A stretch of DNA of 64,000 nt. Source: Lewinellaceae bacterium (GTDB taxonomy: Bacteria; Bacteroidota; Bacteroidia; Chitinophagales; Saprospiraceae). The notes below the pieces were generated by a model. That model was not told the origin of the DNA, ran no database searches, and saw nothing but the letters and a program-made list of their open reading frames with translations. The stretch lies in contig JACJXZ010000004.1 in the NCBI GenBank assembly GCA_020636375.1, positions 62,001 through 126,000 on the forward strand. Reading direction: 5' to 3'. Shown in pieces: positions 52,132 through 60,206 of this stretch; within the stretch, counting starts at the first letter, position 1, and each line of letters opens with the position of its first letter. The position numbers and the translations under genes were made by a program.

Positions 52132-53937
52132 CTATACCTGCCTCACTTCCCCAACCTGTACTTTCCACAAATCCGCATAATCCCCATCGAGCAGGAGCAG
52201 CTCGTCGTGTGTTCCGGACTCTGTGATATGCCCATCCTTGATCACGACAATCTTGTCGGCGTGGCGGATGGTCGACAGGCGGTGGGCGATGATGATGGCC
52301 GTTTTGCCTTCCGCCAGGCGGCGGAGGGCCTGCTGGATGGCGCGCTCCGTCTCCGTATCTACGGCGCTGGTCGCTTCGTCCAGTATCAGGATGGGGGCTT
52401 CCTTGAGAATGGCGCGCGCGATGCTCAGCCGCTGGCGCTGCCCCCCCGAGAGTTTGATGCCCCGCTCGCCGACGATGCTTTCATACCCTTCCGGGAGGGA
52501 GCTGATGAAATCGTGGAGCTGCGCTTTCTTTGCCGCCCTGACGATGTCTTCCATCGGGCGGCGGCTCATGCCATAGGCTATATTTTCGCGCACGGTGCCG
52601 TGGAAGAGGTACACGTCCTGGCTGACCAGCGCGATCTGCCGCCGCAGGCTTTCGATGCTCAGCTGCCGGATGTCGATCCCTTCCAGGAGGATGCTTCCGC
52701 CGGTGACGTCGTAGAGGCGCAGCAACAGCTTGACCAGCGTCGTTTTACCGCCGCCGGTAGGGCCGGCGATGCCCACCGTTTGCCCGGCGGGAATATCGAG
52801 GCTGATGCCGCGCAGCACCGGCTGTCCGGGTTTGTAGTGAAAATGGGCCTGCTCCAGCCGGATGTGGCCGGCCTTTTCCGGGAGGCGCCGGGGCTGTTCC
52901 GGGCCGGTAACCTCACCGGGGGTGTCGATCAGCCCGAAAATGCGGGCGGCCGAGGCGCGGGCGCGTTCGTATTCGTCAAAGATGACGCCCAGGCGGGTGA
53001 CGGGCCAGAGGAGGCGCTGGGTCATCATGGCGAAGAAGGCCAGGTTGCCGACCGTGAACCGGCCCGGCTCGAACAGGATCCAGTAGGCGCCGATGAGCAG
53101 GGTGAGCGCAAATCCGATGCTGATGAAGATGCGGATCAGGGGGACGTAGACGGCGCTCCAGTTGATGGCCCGGAAGTTGGCGTCCCGGTAGTGCTCCGAG
53201 CTGGCCCTCACCCGTTCGGATTCGAACTGCTCCGCCGTGAAGCTTTTGATGACCAGGATTCCGGAAATGTTGTTTTCCAGGCGGGTGCCCAGCTGGCCCA
53301 CGCCCTCCCGGATCGACTTGTAGTAGGGAGCGACCTTCTTCTGGTAGTACAGGCTGCCGACGATGATGAACGGGATGGGCGCCATGCCGATCAGCCCCAG
53401 GGGAAGGGAGACGGCGCACAACGCCCAGCCGGCAAAGAGGATCAGCGTGATGAGTTGGACGATCTCGTTGAAGACGTGGTTCAGGAACCTTTCCAGTTGG
53501 TTGACGTCGTCGTTGAGCATGGCCATGAGGTTGCCGGTGCGCTGGCTTTCGAAAAAAGCCAGTTCCCGCGCCTGCATGTGCTCGTACGCGTCTATCCGGA
53601 GGGTGTGTTGCACGCGCTGCGCCAGGCGCATGAAACCGCGCTGGTATAGCCACTCAAAGAGGCTTTCCATGCCGAATATCACAAAGGTAAGCACCGTGAG
53701 GAAGAGCACGGTGGGCCACAGGCCGCTCAGGCCCGTCCACCGCTCTATCCACGCCGGGACGTTGCCGCTCACCGAATCGATGAGCCAGGCGGTCAGAAAG
53801 GGCGGCATCAGGTCAAAGATTTTGTTGACCACGCTGGAAGCCAGGGAAAACCAAAGGCTGGCCCGAAAGTTTTTCAGGTACTGAAACAGCCGCCGCATGG
53901 GCCGCTGAGGTTGCTGTATGGTATCGTTTCTGTTCAT
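52132..53937 (-). CDS. ABC exporter, fused membrane and ATPase (MsbA-type)
   Basis: The protein of 601 residues from Met at 53937 (MNRNDTIQQPQRPMRRLFQYLKNF) is a half-transporter with six membrane helices (for example LWFSLASSVVNKIFDLMPPFLTAWLI; ITLILFAGWALCAVSLPLGLIGMAPIPFII; LIRIFISIGFALTLLIGAYWI) followed by an ABC ATPase. The ATPase shows Walker A GPTGGGKTTLVK, the signature LSGGQRQRLSIARAI, Walker B ILILDEATSAVD and the H-loop IIIAHRLSTI. It probably works as a homodimer exporting lipid or drug-like molecules. The frame's upstream codons to 54021 overlap cmk and are rejected. The start is 40 bp after the cmk stop. Confidence 0.93.
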   Translation of the reverse strand: MNRNDTIQQPQRPMRRLFQYLKNFRASLWFSLASSVVNKIFDLMPPFLTAWLIDSVSGNVPAWIERWTGLSGLWPTVLFLTVLTFVIFGMESLFEWLYQRGFMRLAQRVQHTLRIDAYEHMQARELAFFESQRTGNLMAMLNDDVNQLERFLNHVFNEIVQLITLILFAGWALCAVSLPLGLIGMAPIPFIIVGSLYYQKKVAPYYKSIREGVGQLGTRLENNISGILVIKSFTAEQFESERVRASSEHYRDANFRAINWSAVYVPLIRIFISIGFALTLLIGAYWILFEPGRFTVGNLAFFAMMTQRLLWPVTRLGVIFDEYERARASAARIFGLIDTPGEVTGPEQPRRLPEKAGHIRLEQAHFHYKPGQPVLRGISLDIPAGQTVGIAGPTGGGKTTLVKLLLRLYDVTGGSILLEGIDIRQLSIESLRRQIALVSQDVYLFHGTVRENIAYGMSRRPMEDIVRAAKKAQLHDFISSLPEGYESIVGERGIKLSGGQRQRLSIARAILKEAPILILDEATSAVDTETERAIQQALRRLAEGKTAIIIAHRLSTIRHADKIVVIKDGHITESGTHDELLLLDGDYADLWKVQVGEVRQV

Positions 53938-53977
53938 CCCTTCATTTTTTATCCGGCTCAGGAAGGAGGACGGGCCC

Positions 53978-54649
53978 TCATTGCCCTTCTGCCCCTGCCG
54001 ACCGGGCCAGTTCCAGCGCATATTCCAGCTGTTCGTCCTCGCTGAGGTGGGTGTTGTCGATAACTATGGCATCGTCGGCCCGGCGCAGCGGGCTGTCTTC
54101 CCGGGTGGAGTCGATATGGTCGCGGTAGCTCAGGTTTTGGCGCACTTCCTCCATGGTGGCCTCAATGCCTTTGAGCTTCAGCTCTTCAAACCGGCGCCGG
54201 GCGCGCACGCCCACATCTGCGGTGAGGAAAATTTTGAGTTCGGCGTCGGGGAACACGACGGTGCCGATGTCCCGCCCATCCATCACAATACCCTTTTCTC
54301 TGCCCATGGCCTGTTGTTGGAGGACCATTTTACGGCGGACGGCGGAGATGGCCGAAACCTGGCTGACGTGATTGGAGACCTCCATCCGGCGGATGGCGCT
54401 TTCCACATCTTCCCCGTTCAGGATGGTGTGATTCCTGCCATTGAAGCTGATGGTGATGTTTTCCAGAGCCTGGCGGACCGCCTCCTCATCCTCCAGCGGA
54501 ATCCGGTTGCGGAGGAAGGACAATGTGGCCGCCCGGTACATGGCACCGGAGTCGATATAGGTGTAATGCAGGCGGGAAGCCATCCCCCTGGCGAGGGTGC
54601 TCTTCCCGCAGGAAGAGTGGCCGTCGATAGCAATGATGATCTTTTTCAA
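53978..54649 (-). CDS. cmk: Cytidylate kinase
   Basis: Cytidylate kinase phosphorylates CMP and dCMP. The 223-residue protein has the P-loop IAIDGHSSCGKSTLARGMA, YTYIDSGAMYRAATL, VMDGRDIGTVVFPDAELKIFLTA and SPLRRADDAIVIDNTHLS, all conserved in the family, and normal length. It has its own promoter 20 bp upstream of the start; the ABC exporter follows it by 40 bp and is likely co-transcribed. Confidence 0.96.
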   Translation of the reverse strand: MKKIIIAIDGHSSCGKSTLARGMASRLHYTYIDSGAMYRAATLSFLRNRIPLEDEEAVRQALENITISFNGRNHTILNGEDVESAIRRMEVSNHVSQVSAISAVRRKMVLQQQAMGREKGIVMDGRDIGTVVFPDAELKIFLTADVGVRARRRFEELKLKGIEATMEEVRQNLSYRDHIDSTREDSPLRRADDAIVIDNTHLSEDEQLEYALELARSAGAEGQ

Positions 54650-54668
54650 AATTCTGTGATTTCACCGC

Positions 54669-54699
54669 CAAAGATAGGCGGATGAATTGGTTTTCCCAA
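54669..54699 (-). promoter_or_regulatory. Promoter of cmk
   Basis: On the minus strand TATCTTTG (54669-54676) with TTG 20 bp upstream (54697-54699) matches the Bacteroidetes promoter, about 20 bp from the cmk start. Confidence 0.6.
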
Positions 54700-54720
54700 T
54701 TCAGGAGGCGTGCCGGCTGC

Positions 54721-56232
54721 TCACTTCAGGTACGATAAGAGATAGCCCCATAATTTTTCATAAGGGATGATTTCCAGTTCCGAGGCCAGTCCCCGGTAAA
54801 AGAAGGGGTGTTCTTCCAACCCGGCAAGGTGTTTTTCGGTATTGGACAGTTCTTCCAGCTGGAAACCCGCCTTGTTCAATTGCAGCAACAGGCGTATAAA
54901 CTGGATCGGGCGCTGGTATTCTTCTTTTTTGAGTTGCCGGGTGGCGTACTTCTTCAGCCGTTCGATATGTTCCGGGATTTTGCTGAGCGACTTGCGCTCC
55001 AGGAGGAACAGGATTTGCAGGATGATGACCAACACGCTGAATATCCGTTGTTCCCGGGGGTAAAGCGCCGGGCTGCTGAGCAGTTTGCTGGCCCGGAAAC
55101 CTCTGCGGGCCTGCATCAGCAGGATTTTGTTGTTTTTTCCCTCTTTTTCTATGATGTAGTTGACATAGCCTTCGAAAATATTCCATTTTTCCTGCACAAG
55201 GCTGTCCTGTTTTTTAAACTTGGGGTTATCGGTGGCGCGGTTGTAAATGGCCAGAGCGTTGATGTAATTCTCGGTATGCATGGCCAGCAGGAAATAGTAC
55301 TCCATGAAAGTGAACCACGGATCCGTGCCTTCGGGGAAATGGTTGAGGCATTTTTCAGCAGTAGCGCGGCCGTCGCGGTAGTTGTGCAGGTGGAGATAAG
55401 CGGACATCTTCTTGGTCTGGAACAGGATAAGCTTGCTCTCCTGTTCGAAAACCGGGTTCTGTTCAATGTACTTTTCCCCTTGTTCGCATACTTCCAGCAT
55501 GCCTTCGAAATCTCTCTCCATCTCGTACCGGTATATCCATACGAGGTACATATTGTAGTAGATCACCGGAGAGTCGTTTTCTTCCGATAATTTGACCAGC
55601 GTTTCGCAGTAGGATTGGATTTGCCCGGCCAGTTCCGGGTTCCTGGAAAAGGGGAGGTTGTAACTCATGACCGCCCGCTGGTAGAGTTCCTCGGAACGGA
55701 TCTCGGCATCCAGGATCGTGGAATATTCTTTGAGGTATTCGTTATAGGCATCAAAAGAGCGTTCATCGCCGTTTTCGGCGGAATAGTCCCGAAGGATACG
55801 GGAACAGTTGACAATGAGGTCGGCAAATTTGAACTTCAGGGAGGTGGTCAGCACCTGGCGGGCCAGATGGGCGGCCGTATGCGGCGCGTTGTACCAGATC
55901 AGGGTTTTTACCAGCGTCCAGTCTTTGTTACAGGAATAGTAAGCCCGGTCGTAGCCGGAGGCTGACGGAAGGTTGACGTCCAGGAAGAAGAGCGTGTTGA
56001 GCAGGCGTTTCCGAAACCTGGATTTAAGCTGCCGGTACTTCGGGTCAGTAGGGCTACAGCCGTACAACTGCTGGGCCGCATCCCGGTCGGATTTGAACTT
56101 GTTCGTGCGCAGGGCTTCGTAGAATTCGTTGAACTTGCTCTTCTTGTGCCGGAGCGAATGGTCGTCAAATATTTCTATCTTCCGGACTTTCCGCTTCGTG
56201 ACGATCCTGGATATTTCTATCAAGTGTTTCAT
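54721..56232 (-). CDS. Unknown helical protein, DUF-like, Bacteroidetes type
   Basis: The 503-residue protein from Met at 56232 (MKHLIEISRIVTKRKVRKIEIFDDHSLRHKKSKF) is not recognised. The N-terminal part is basic, with SPTDPKYRQLKSRFRKRLLNTLFFLDV, a possible nucleic-acid- or protein-contact region. The rest is a long helical array (for example FAEKKMSAYLHLHNYRDGRATAEKCLNHFPEG) like TPR repeats. There is no signal peptide. The frame can be extended 137 codons upstream, but that extension reads through the palindromes at 56361-56602. Compare the 473-residue protein at 7524. Confidence 0.65.
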   Translation of the reverse strand: MKHLIEISRIVTKRKVRKIEIFDDHSLRHKKSKFNEFYEALRTNKFKSDRDAAQQLYGCSPTDPKYRQLKSRFRKRLLNTLFFLDVNLPSASGYDRAYYSCNKDWTLVKTLIWYNAPHTAAHLARQVLTTSLKFKFADLIVNCSRILRDYSAENGDERSFDAYNEYLKEYSTILDAEIRSEELYQRAVMSYNLPFSRNPELAGQIQSYCETLVKLSEENDSPVIYYNMYLVWIYRYEMERDFEGMLEVCEQGEKYIEQNPVFEQESKLILFQTKKMSAYLHLHNYRDGRATAEKCLNHFPEGTDPWFTFMEYYFLLAMHTENYINALAIYNRATDNPKFKKQDSLVQEKWNIFEGYVNYIIEKEGKNNKILLMQARRGFRASKLLSSPALYPREQRIFSVLVIILQILFLLERKSLSKIPEHIERLKKYATRQLKKEEYQRPIQFIRLLLQLNKAGFQLEELSNTEKHLAGLEEHPFFYRGLASELEIIPYEKLWGYLLSYLK

Positions 56233-56360
56233 TGTGCCTTTTTTACGCGAATTGTGACAGTGTAAAAATTGGAAATTTTTCCGGCTTTTCAAACATGTGG
56301 GCACCCGGAAAGTCTTTGATTGGGGGTGGTGGGGGATTTGGGTATTAGCCGGTCTTCGGT

Positions 56361-56447
56361 ATGTAGACCCCAACCTTGGCGGACGGCGGACGGTTGACGG
56401 CCGACGGCCGACGGCTGCTGCAGCCACTGAAAAGTTGGGGCCTACAT
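56361..56447. repeat. Foldback element with ATGTAGnCCCCAAC ends
   Basis: Arms at 56361-56374 and 56434-56447 pair with one mismatch. The interior holds GGACGGCGGACGG and CGGCCGACGG words. It lies 130 bp upstream of the 503-residue gene start, on its promoter side. Confidence 0.6.
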
Positions 56448-56511
56448 ATCGAGCTTGGGTTAGGATTTGATGTGACAAGGGCATCGAGAAAACGCCGGAA
56501 ACCAGGGGTGC

Positions 56512-56602
56512 CGGTTGTTCGTTGTTCCTTGTCTGTTGTCTGTTGTTGGCCAGAAGGTCCCGGGATCCCGGGCTGACGACCAGCAACCAACAACCGACAA
56601 CC
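56512..56602. repeat. (TTGTTCG)n/(CAACAA)n palindrome
   Basis: GGTTGTTCGTTGTTCCTTGT on the left and AGCAACCAACAACCGACAAC on the right with a GGTCCCGGGATCCCGGG core; another member of the CAAACAA family. Confidence 0.65.
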
Positions 56603-56697
56603 TGCCCGGCCTGGAGCGATGACTGGAGTATCGCTTTTCTCACGACCTCCGTTACATCAAAGTATTAGGATTTAGGCGTCGGACACCCACTTGTCCA

Positions 56698-56763
56698 CTG
56701 CTTCCGCCTTCCACCTTCCACCTTCCGCTTTCCGCTTTCCGCCTTCCGCCTTCCGCCTTCCAA
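56698..56763. repeat. 7-bp microsatellite (CTTCCGC/CTTCCAC)
   Basis: About nine CTTCCGC- or CTTCCAC-type heptamers. The stretch 56770-56943 shows no gene. Confidence 0.8.
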
Positions 56764-56943
56764 CACCTGGTTGCGAATAATAAAAAAGAGTTCTACAGGC
56801 AGTTTCCAGTAGAACTCTTTTCGAATGTGCATCCCGGGTTGGTTTCCGGATGTGCCGGCGTCGGCGGAGCATAGGAAAAACGCCCCGCGCCCGGCGGACA
56901 CCCGGTTCAACTCCGGTGACCCACCGTCCGCAACCGGGATAAG

Positions 56944-57165
56944 TCAGTATTCGTCCTCGTTGAAGAGGAAATCGTCTTTGCGGGGATAATCAGGCCAGAT
57001 GTCTTCAATACCCTCATACAATTCGCCTTCATCCTCCATTTGCTGGAGGTTTTCGATCACTTCCAGGGGTGCCCCCGAACGGATCGCATAATCGATCAGC
57101 TCGTCGCGGGTTGCAGGAAAGGGGGCGTCTTCGAGGTGATAGGCAAGTTCTAATGTCCAATACAT
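56944..57165 (-). CDS. DUF2795 protein
   Basis: This 73-residue acidic protein (MYWTLELAYHLEDAPFPATRDELIDYAIRSGAPLEVIENLQQM) matches the DUF2795 pattern: a first helix ending in a short PATRDELIDYA motif and a helix G-APLEVIENLQ. The C-terminal extension (DIWPDYPRKDDFLFNEDEY) is acidic and typical of Bacteroidetes members. Function is unknown; the fold resembles small DNA- or protein-binding helical domains. It is monocistronic. Confidence 0.8.
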   Translation of the reverse strand: MYWTLELAYHLEDAPFPATRDELIDYAIRSGAPLEVIENLQQMEDEGELYEGIEDIWPDYPRKDDFLFNEDEY

Positions 57166-57262
57166 ATTAGTAGCAGATTAAGTGTCTTGTTTGTAGCAAG
57201 GCGCCCGGGGTGGAAAGCACTTGCCGGAATTTTGTGTGATGACAATTCGCGTGTCCTGAAAG

Positions 57263-57310
57263 AAACACAATGCTTTATGAAATCTTGATTTTTCATAAAG
57301 CATTGTGTTT
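57263..57310. repeat. Perfect 20-bp inverted repeat with 8-nt loop
   Basis: AAACACAATGCTTTATGAAA (57263-57282) and its exact complement (57291-57310) around TCTTGATT. It is AT-rich and located between two genes on the minus strand (57165 and 57458). It could be a message-end structure or a small foldback element. The rest of 57166-57457 shows no gene. Confidence 0.8.
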
Positions 57311-57457
57311 TACAAGGCTAATATTTTGTTAAGTGCCCGTTTTATAAAAAAGTTCTACTTTAGAAAAAAATTATTGCGGAATAAATTTTCGGCAAATGAA
57401 AAAAAACCTGAGCTATTATCCAAACATTGCTTCTTAATTTTTTCCCCCAAATTGAGA

Positions 57458-58627
57458 CTAGTCGTATTCTTTGATGACTTCAAAAGGCGTATTCTCGTAT
57501 CCTTCCGGTATTTCGCCGACCTGGTCGGAATTGACCGGCCCGGTGGGGTCGCAGATATAGTACGCCTTGCCCTTATAACGAACGAACCCACTCTTTGTTT
57601 GGGGCAGGCCCACGCCAACGGTCAGGTGGTCGGGGTAGGCCAGCACGATCATGGGCAGGCCCAGCAACTCTTCCATCAGGCGGATGAACAAAGCGGAGCG
57701 GTCTTCGCAGTCCGAATAGGGATAGAGGAACACCTCCTCCGCCGCCATCGGTTTGCTGTAACCGAAATACTCCTTGTCTTCTTTGTAAGAAAAAGAAGAA
57801 CGGGTAAATGCCGCCAGAAGTTCCGTGGTTTCCCATACGCTTTTATCCTTTGCCAGTTGGCGGAGTTGGGGCAGCAGGGAAGCGGAAAGGGTGGGCGACA
57901 GAGGAATGTCCAGGTATTGCGACTCATCGATCAGCGGGTATTCCGCCATGTAGTCGCGGATGTTCTGATCGGCAGCGACTTCCAGCTGCCGCCATTGCCC
58001 GCGAAAGCGGAAACGCACCGTCATGGAGGTTTCCCGGGGGCGCAGCAGGGGAAGTTCGGCCAGCTTGAAAGAAAAGGCGTTGCCTTTTGGATTAGCCTGA
58101 AAGTTGAGTAAATACAGGGCGCGCTGTTTCCCTCCCCTTGCCCGGATGTTGGTGAGGTTGACGAACGGCCGGCCGTTATCCTCAATGACGGGAGCCTCAA
58201 AAACGGCGTCCTGGGTGTAAACATACAGGAATGCCTCTTCCTCCAGGTAAGCCAACCGGGTGTCGTAGCCGGCCTGGGAAAGCAGGAACCAGGCGGCCAG
58301 TTCCTTTTCCACGGCGCTGCGGCCCGCAAATAATTCGTCGAGCGTTTTGCGCATCAGTTGGTAATACATCCAGTCATTCAGCTGAAATATTTTCCTGGCC
58401 TGCTTCAGGCTGCGCAGCAGAGGCGTGTAGTCGGTTTTGCCAAGGGCCTGAAAATGCTGATACAGGCTGCGGTCGTCAAGCGCAGGCTTGCCCGGCGACA
58501 GGAAGCCGGGGCTGTACGTAATCCTGACCGACTCTGAATAATAGGGAACCCTCAGTTCCTGGTACTCCTGAGCGTAGCCCGGCAGGACGGAAGCCGTTAT
58601 CAATAAAAAAGAGAACAGACAGCGCAT
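57458..58627 (-). CDS. Exported transglutaminase-like protein
   Basis: The 389-residue protein starts with a signal peptide (MRCLFSFLLITASVLPGYAQE). The C-terminal third has the transglutaminase-like Cys-His-Asp arrangement: YPYSDCEDRSALFIRLMEELLGLPMIVLAYPDHLTVGVGL and GKAYYICDPTGP. The central part is beta-rich (NPKGNAFSFKLAELPLLRPRETSMTVRFRFRGQWRQLEV). Such domains act as peptidases or as protein-binding folds in the envelope. Substrate and role are unknown. It is transcribed on its own, with queA upstream at 120 bp. Confidence 0.8.
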   Translation of the reverse strand: MRCLFSFLLITASVLPGYAQEYQELRVPYYSESVRITYSPGFLSPGKPALDDRSLYQHFQALGKTDYTPLLRSLKQARKIFQLNDWMYYQLMRKTLDELFAGRSAVEKELAAWFLLSQAGYDTRLAYLEEEAFLYVYTQDAVFEAPVIEDNGRPFVNLTNIRARGGKQRALYLLNFQANPKGNAFSFKLAELPLLRPRETSMTVRFRFRGQWRQLEVAADQNIRDYMAEYPLIDESQYLDIPLSPTLSASLLPQLRQLAKDKSVWETTELLAAFTRSSFSYKEDKEYFGYSKPMAAEEVFLYPYSDCEDRSALFIRLMEELLGLPMIVLAYPDHLTVGVGLPQTKSGFVRYKGKAYYICDPTGPVNSDQVGEIPEGYENTPFEVIKEYD

Positions 58628-58746
58628 GTGTTACCGGCTTTTGACGTTCAGGCGTGTGCATCCCAAAGTGATACGCCCTTTACGCTTAAGGAGAATATGG
58701 GAACGGATGAATACCTGTGCTTTTTTCAGGCCAGCCTGAAGAAGCG

Positions 58747-59811
58747 TCAGACGATCAGCATGGCGTCGCCATAACTGAAGAACTGATACTCTTCTTTTAC
58801 GGCCTGCTGGTAAGCTTCCATAACCAGGTCATATCCTCCAAAAGCGCAGACCATGATCAGAAGGCTGGATTTCGGCAGGTGGAAGTTGGTGACCATGGAG
58901 TCCGCGATGTGGAAATCGTAGGGCGGGTAGATGAAAAGGTTGGTCCAGCCCCGCGCCGGCTTGAGCATCCCTTCGGCAGACACGGCGGACTCTATAGACC
59001 GCATCGAGGTCGTGCCGACGGCGCAGATGCGGTGCCTGCCTTCCTTGGCTTTGTTGACCACATCGACGGCTTGCTGGGTGATCTGGAAGAACTCTGCGTC
59101 CATCTTATGTTTGGAAAGGTCTTCCACGTCAATGCTCCGGAAGGTGCCCAGGCCGACGTGGAGGGTCAGCTCCGCAAAATCTATGCCTTTGATCTCCAGG
59201 CGTTTGAGTAATTCACGGCTGAAGTGCAGCCCGGCGGTGGGTGCCGCCACCGCCCCCAGCTCCTTGGCATATACGGTCTGGTAGCGTTCGCGGTCGAGCT
59301 CTTCCGCCGGCCGGGAGATGTATTTGGGCAACGGGGTGTTGCCCAGGTAGTTGAGTTCCTTCTGAAATTCATCGTCCGTCCCGTCGTACAGGAAGCGGAT
59401 CGTCCGCCCGCGGGAAGTAGTGTTGTCGACGACTTCCGCTACCAGCACCTCGTTATTGTCGTCATCGCTGAAGTATAACTTATTGCCTACGCGGATTTTG
59501 CGGGCCGGGTCGACCAGCACGTCCCACAGGCGGGATTCGTTGTTCAGCTCCCGGAGCAAAAATACTTCGATCTTGGCGCCGGTCTTTTCCTTCTTGCCGT
59601 ACAGGCGGGCGGGAAAAACCTTGGTGTTGTTGAAGATCATCACGTCGCCTTCATCAAAGTACTCCATTATATCCTTGAAAATGCGGTGTTCAATTTTCCC
59701 GGTTTCCTTGTGGACCACCATCAGGCGCGATTCGTGGCGGTTTTCGGCGGGGTATTGCGCGATCAATTTTTTGGGCAGTTCAAAGTCAAATTGTGACAGT
59801 TTGGTCCTCAT
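58747..59811 (-). CDS. queA: tRNA queuosine synthase QueA
   Basis: QueA (S-adenosylmethionine:tRNA ribosyltransferase-isomerase) transfers the ribosyl part of SAM to preQ1 in tRNA to form epoxyqueuosine. The 354-residue protein from Met at 59811 (MRTKLSQFDFELPKKLIAQYPAENRHESRLMVVH) has FNNTKVFPARLYGKKEKTGAKIEVFLLRE, PLPKYISRPAEELDRERYQTVYAKELGAVAAPTAGLHFSRELL and LTLHVGLGTFRSI, all conserved. The 18 codons upstream to 59865 cross the promoter and are excluded. Confidence 0.96.
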   Translation of the reverse strand: MRTKLSQFDFELPKKLIAQYPAENRHESRLMVVHKETGKIEHRIFKDIMEYFDEGDVMIFNNTKVFPARLYGKKEKTGAKIEVFLLRELNNESRLWDVLVDPARKIRVGNKLYFSDDDNNEVLVAEVVDNTTSRGRTIRFLYDGTDDEFQKELNYLGNTPLPKYISRPAEELDRERYQTVYAKELGAVAAPTAGLHFSRELLKRLEIKGIDFAELTLHVGLGTFRSIDVEDLSKHKMDAEFFQITQQAVDVVNKAKEGRHRICAVGTTSMRSIESAVSAEGMLKPARGWTNLFIYPPYDFHIADSMVTNFHLPKSSLLIMVCAFGGYDLVMEAYQQAVKEEYQFFSYGDAMLIV

Positions 59812-59841
59812 TCTTTTGATGCTTTTTCGGATATTGGAGCG

Positions 59842-59849
59842 CAAAGATA
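59842..59849 (-). promoter_or_regulatory. -7 element of queA
   Basis: On the minus strand TATCTTTG lies 31 bp upstream of the queA ATG; TATATTTG overlaps just above it (59851-59859). A clear -33 TTG is not seen. Confidence 0.5.
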
Positions 59850-59955
59850 AGCAAATATAGCCCACCGTAAGCGCCGGATTGCTTAAAAATCGTCTGTGTA
59901 CGTTTTTGAATACAACTTTTCAGGGGTAATGTTCTTTGCCGCCTTTAAATAATTG

Positions 59956-60057
59956 GGCTACCCGTCTAAGGTTGGACACTCCATGCCTCCTGCACACGCT
60001 TGGCCTCGACTCCGCTCGGCTTTCCCCTTTCTGCTGTCCAACCTTAGACGGGTAGCC
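59956..60057. mobile_element. 102-bp MITE with 23-bp perfect inverted ends and 8-bp target duplication
   Basis: Ends GGCTACCCGTCTAAGGTTGG plus ACA (59956-59978) and the exact complement (60035-60057). Directly outside on both sides is AATAATTG (59948-59955 and 60058-60065), an 8-bp direct repeat as left by transposition. No gene inside. Confidence 0.85.
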
Positions 60058-60110
60058 AATAATTGATGTTGCCGGTTAAGGCCCAGCGCTTTACAGAAGT
60101 CCGGCCTTAA

Positions 60111-60196
60111 TTGTTGTTTGTTGTTTGTTGTTTGTTCCGGGGAGCCCACGGCCCGGGGTTTCCGAACCAACAACAAACAACAAACAACCAGCAACT
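60111..60196. repeat. (TTGTTTG)n/(CAAACAA)n palindrome
   Basis: TTGTTGTTTGTTGTTTGTTG on the left faces CAACAACAAACAACAAACAA on the right around CCGGGGAGCCCACGGCCCGGGG. It ends 11 bp from the stop of the TamA-like gene and may serve as its transcription end. Confidence 0.7.
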
Positions 60197-60206
60197 GCTC
60201 CAGCCT

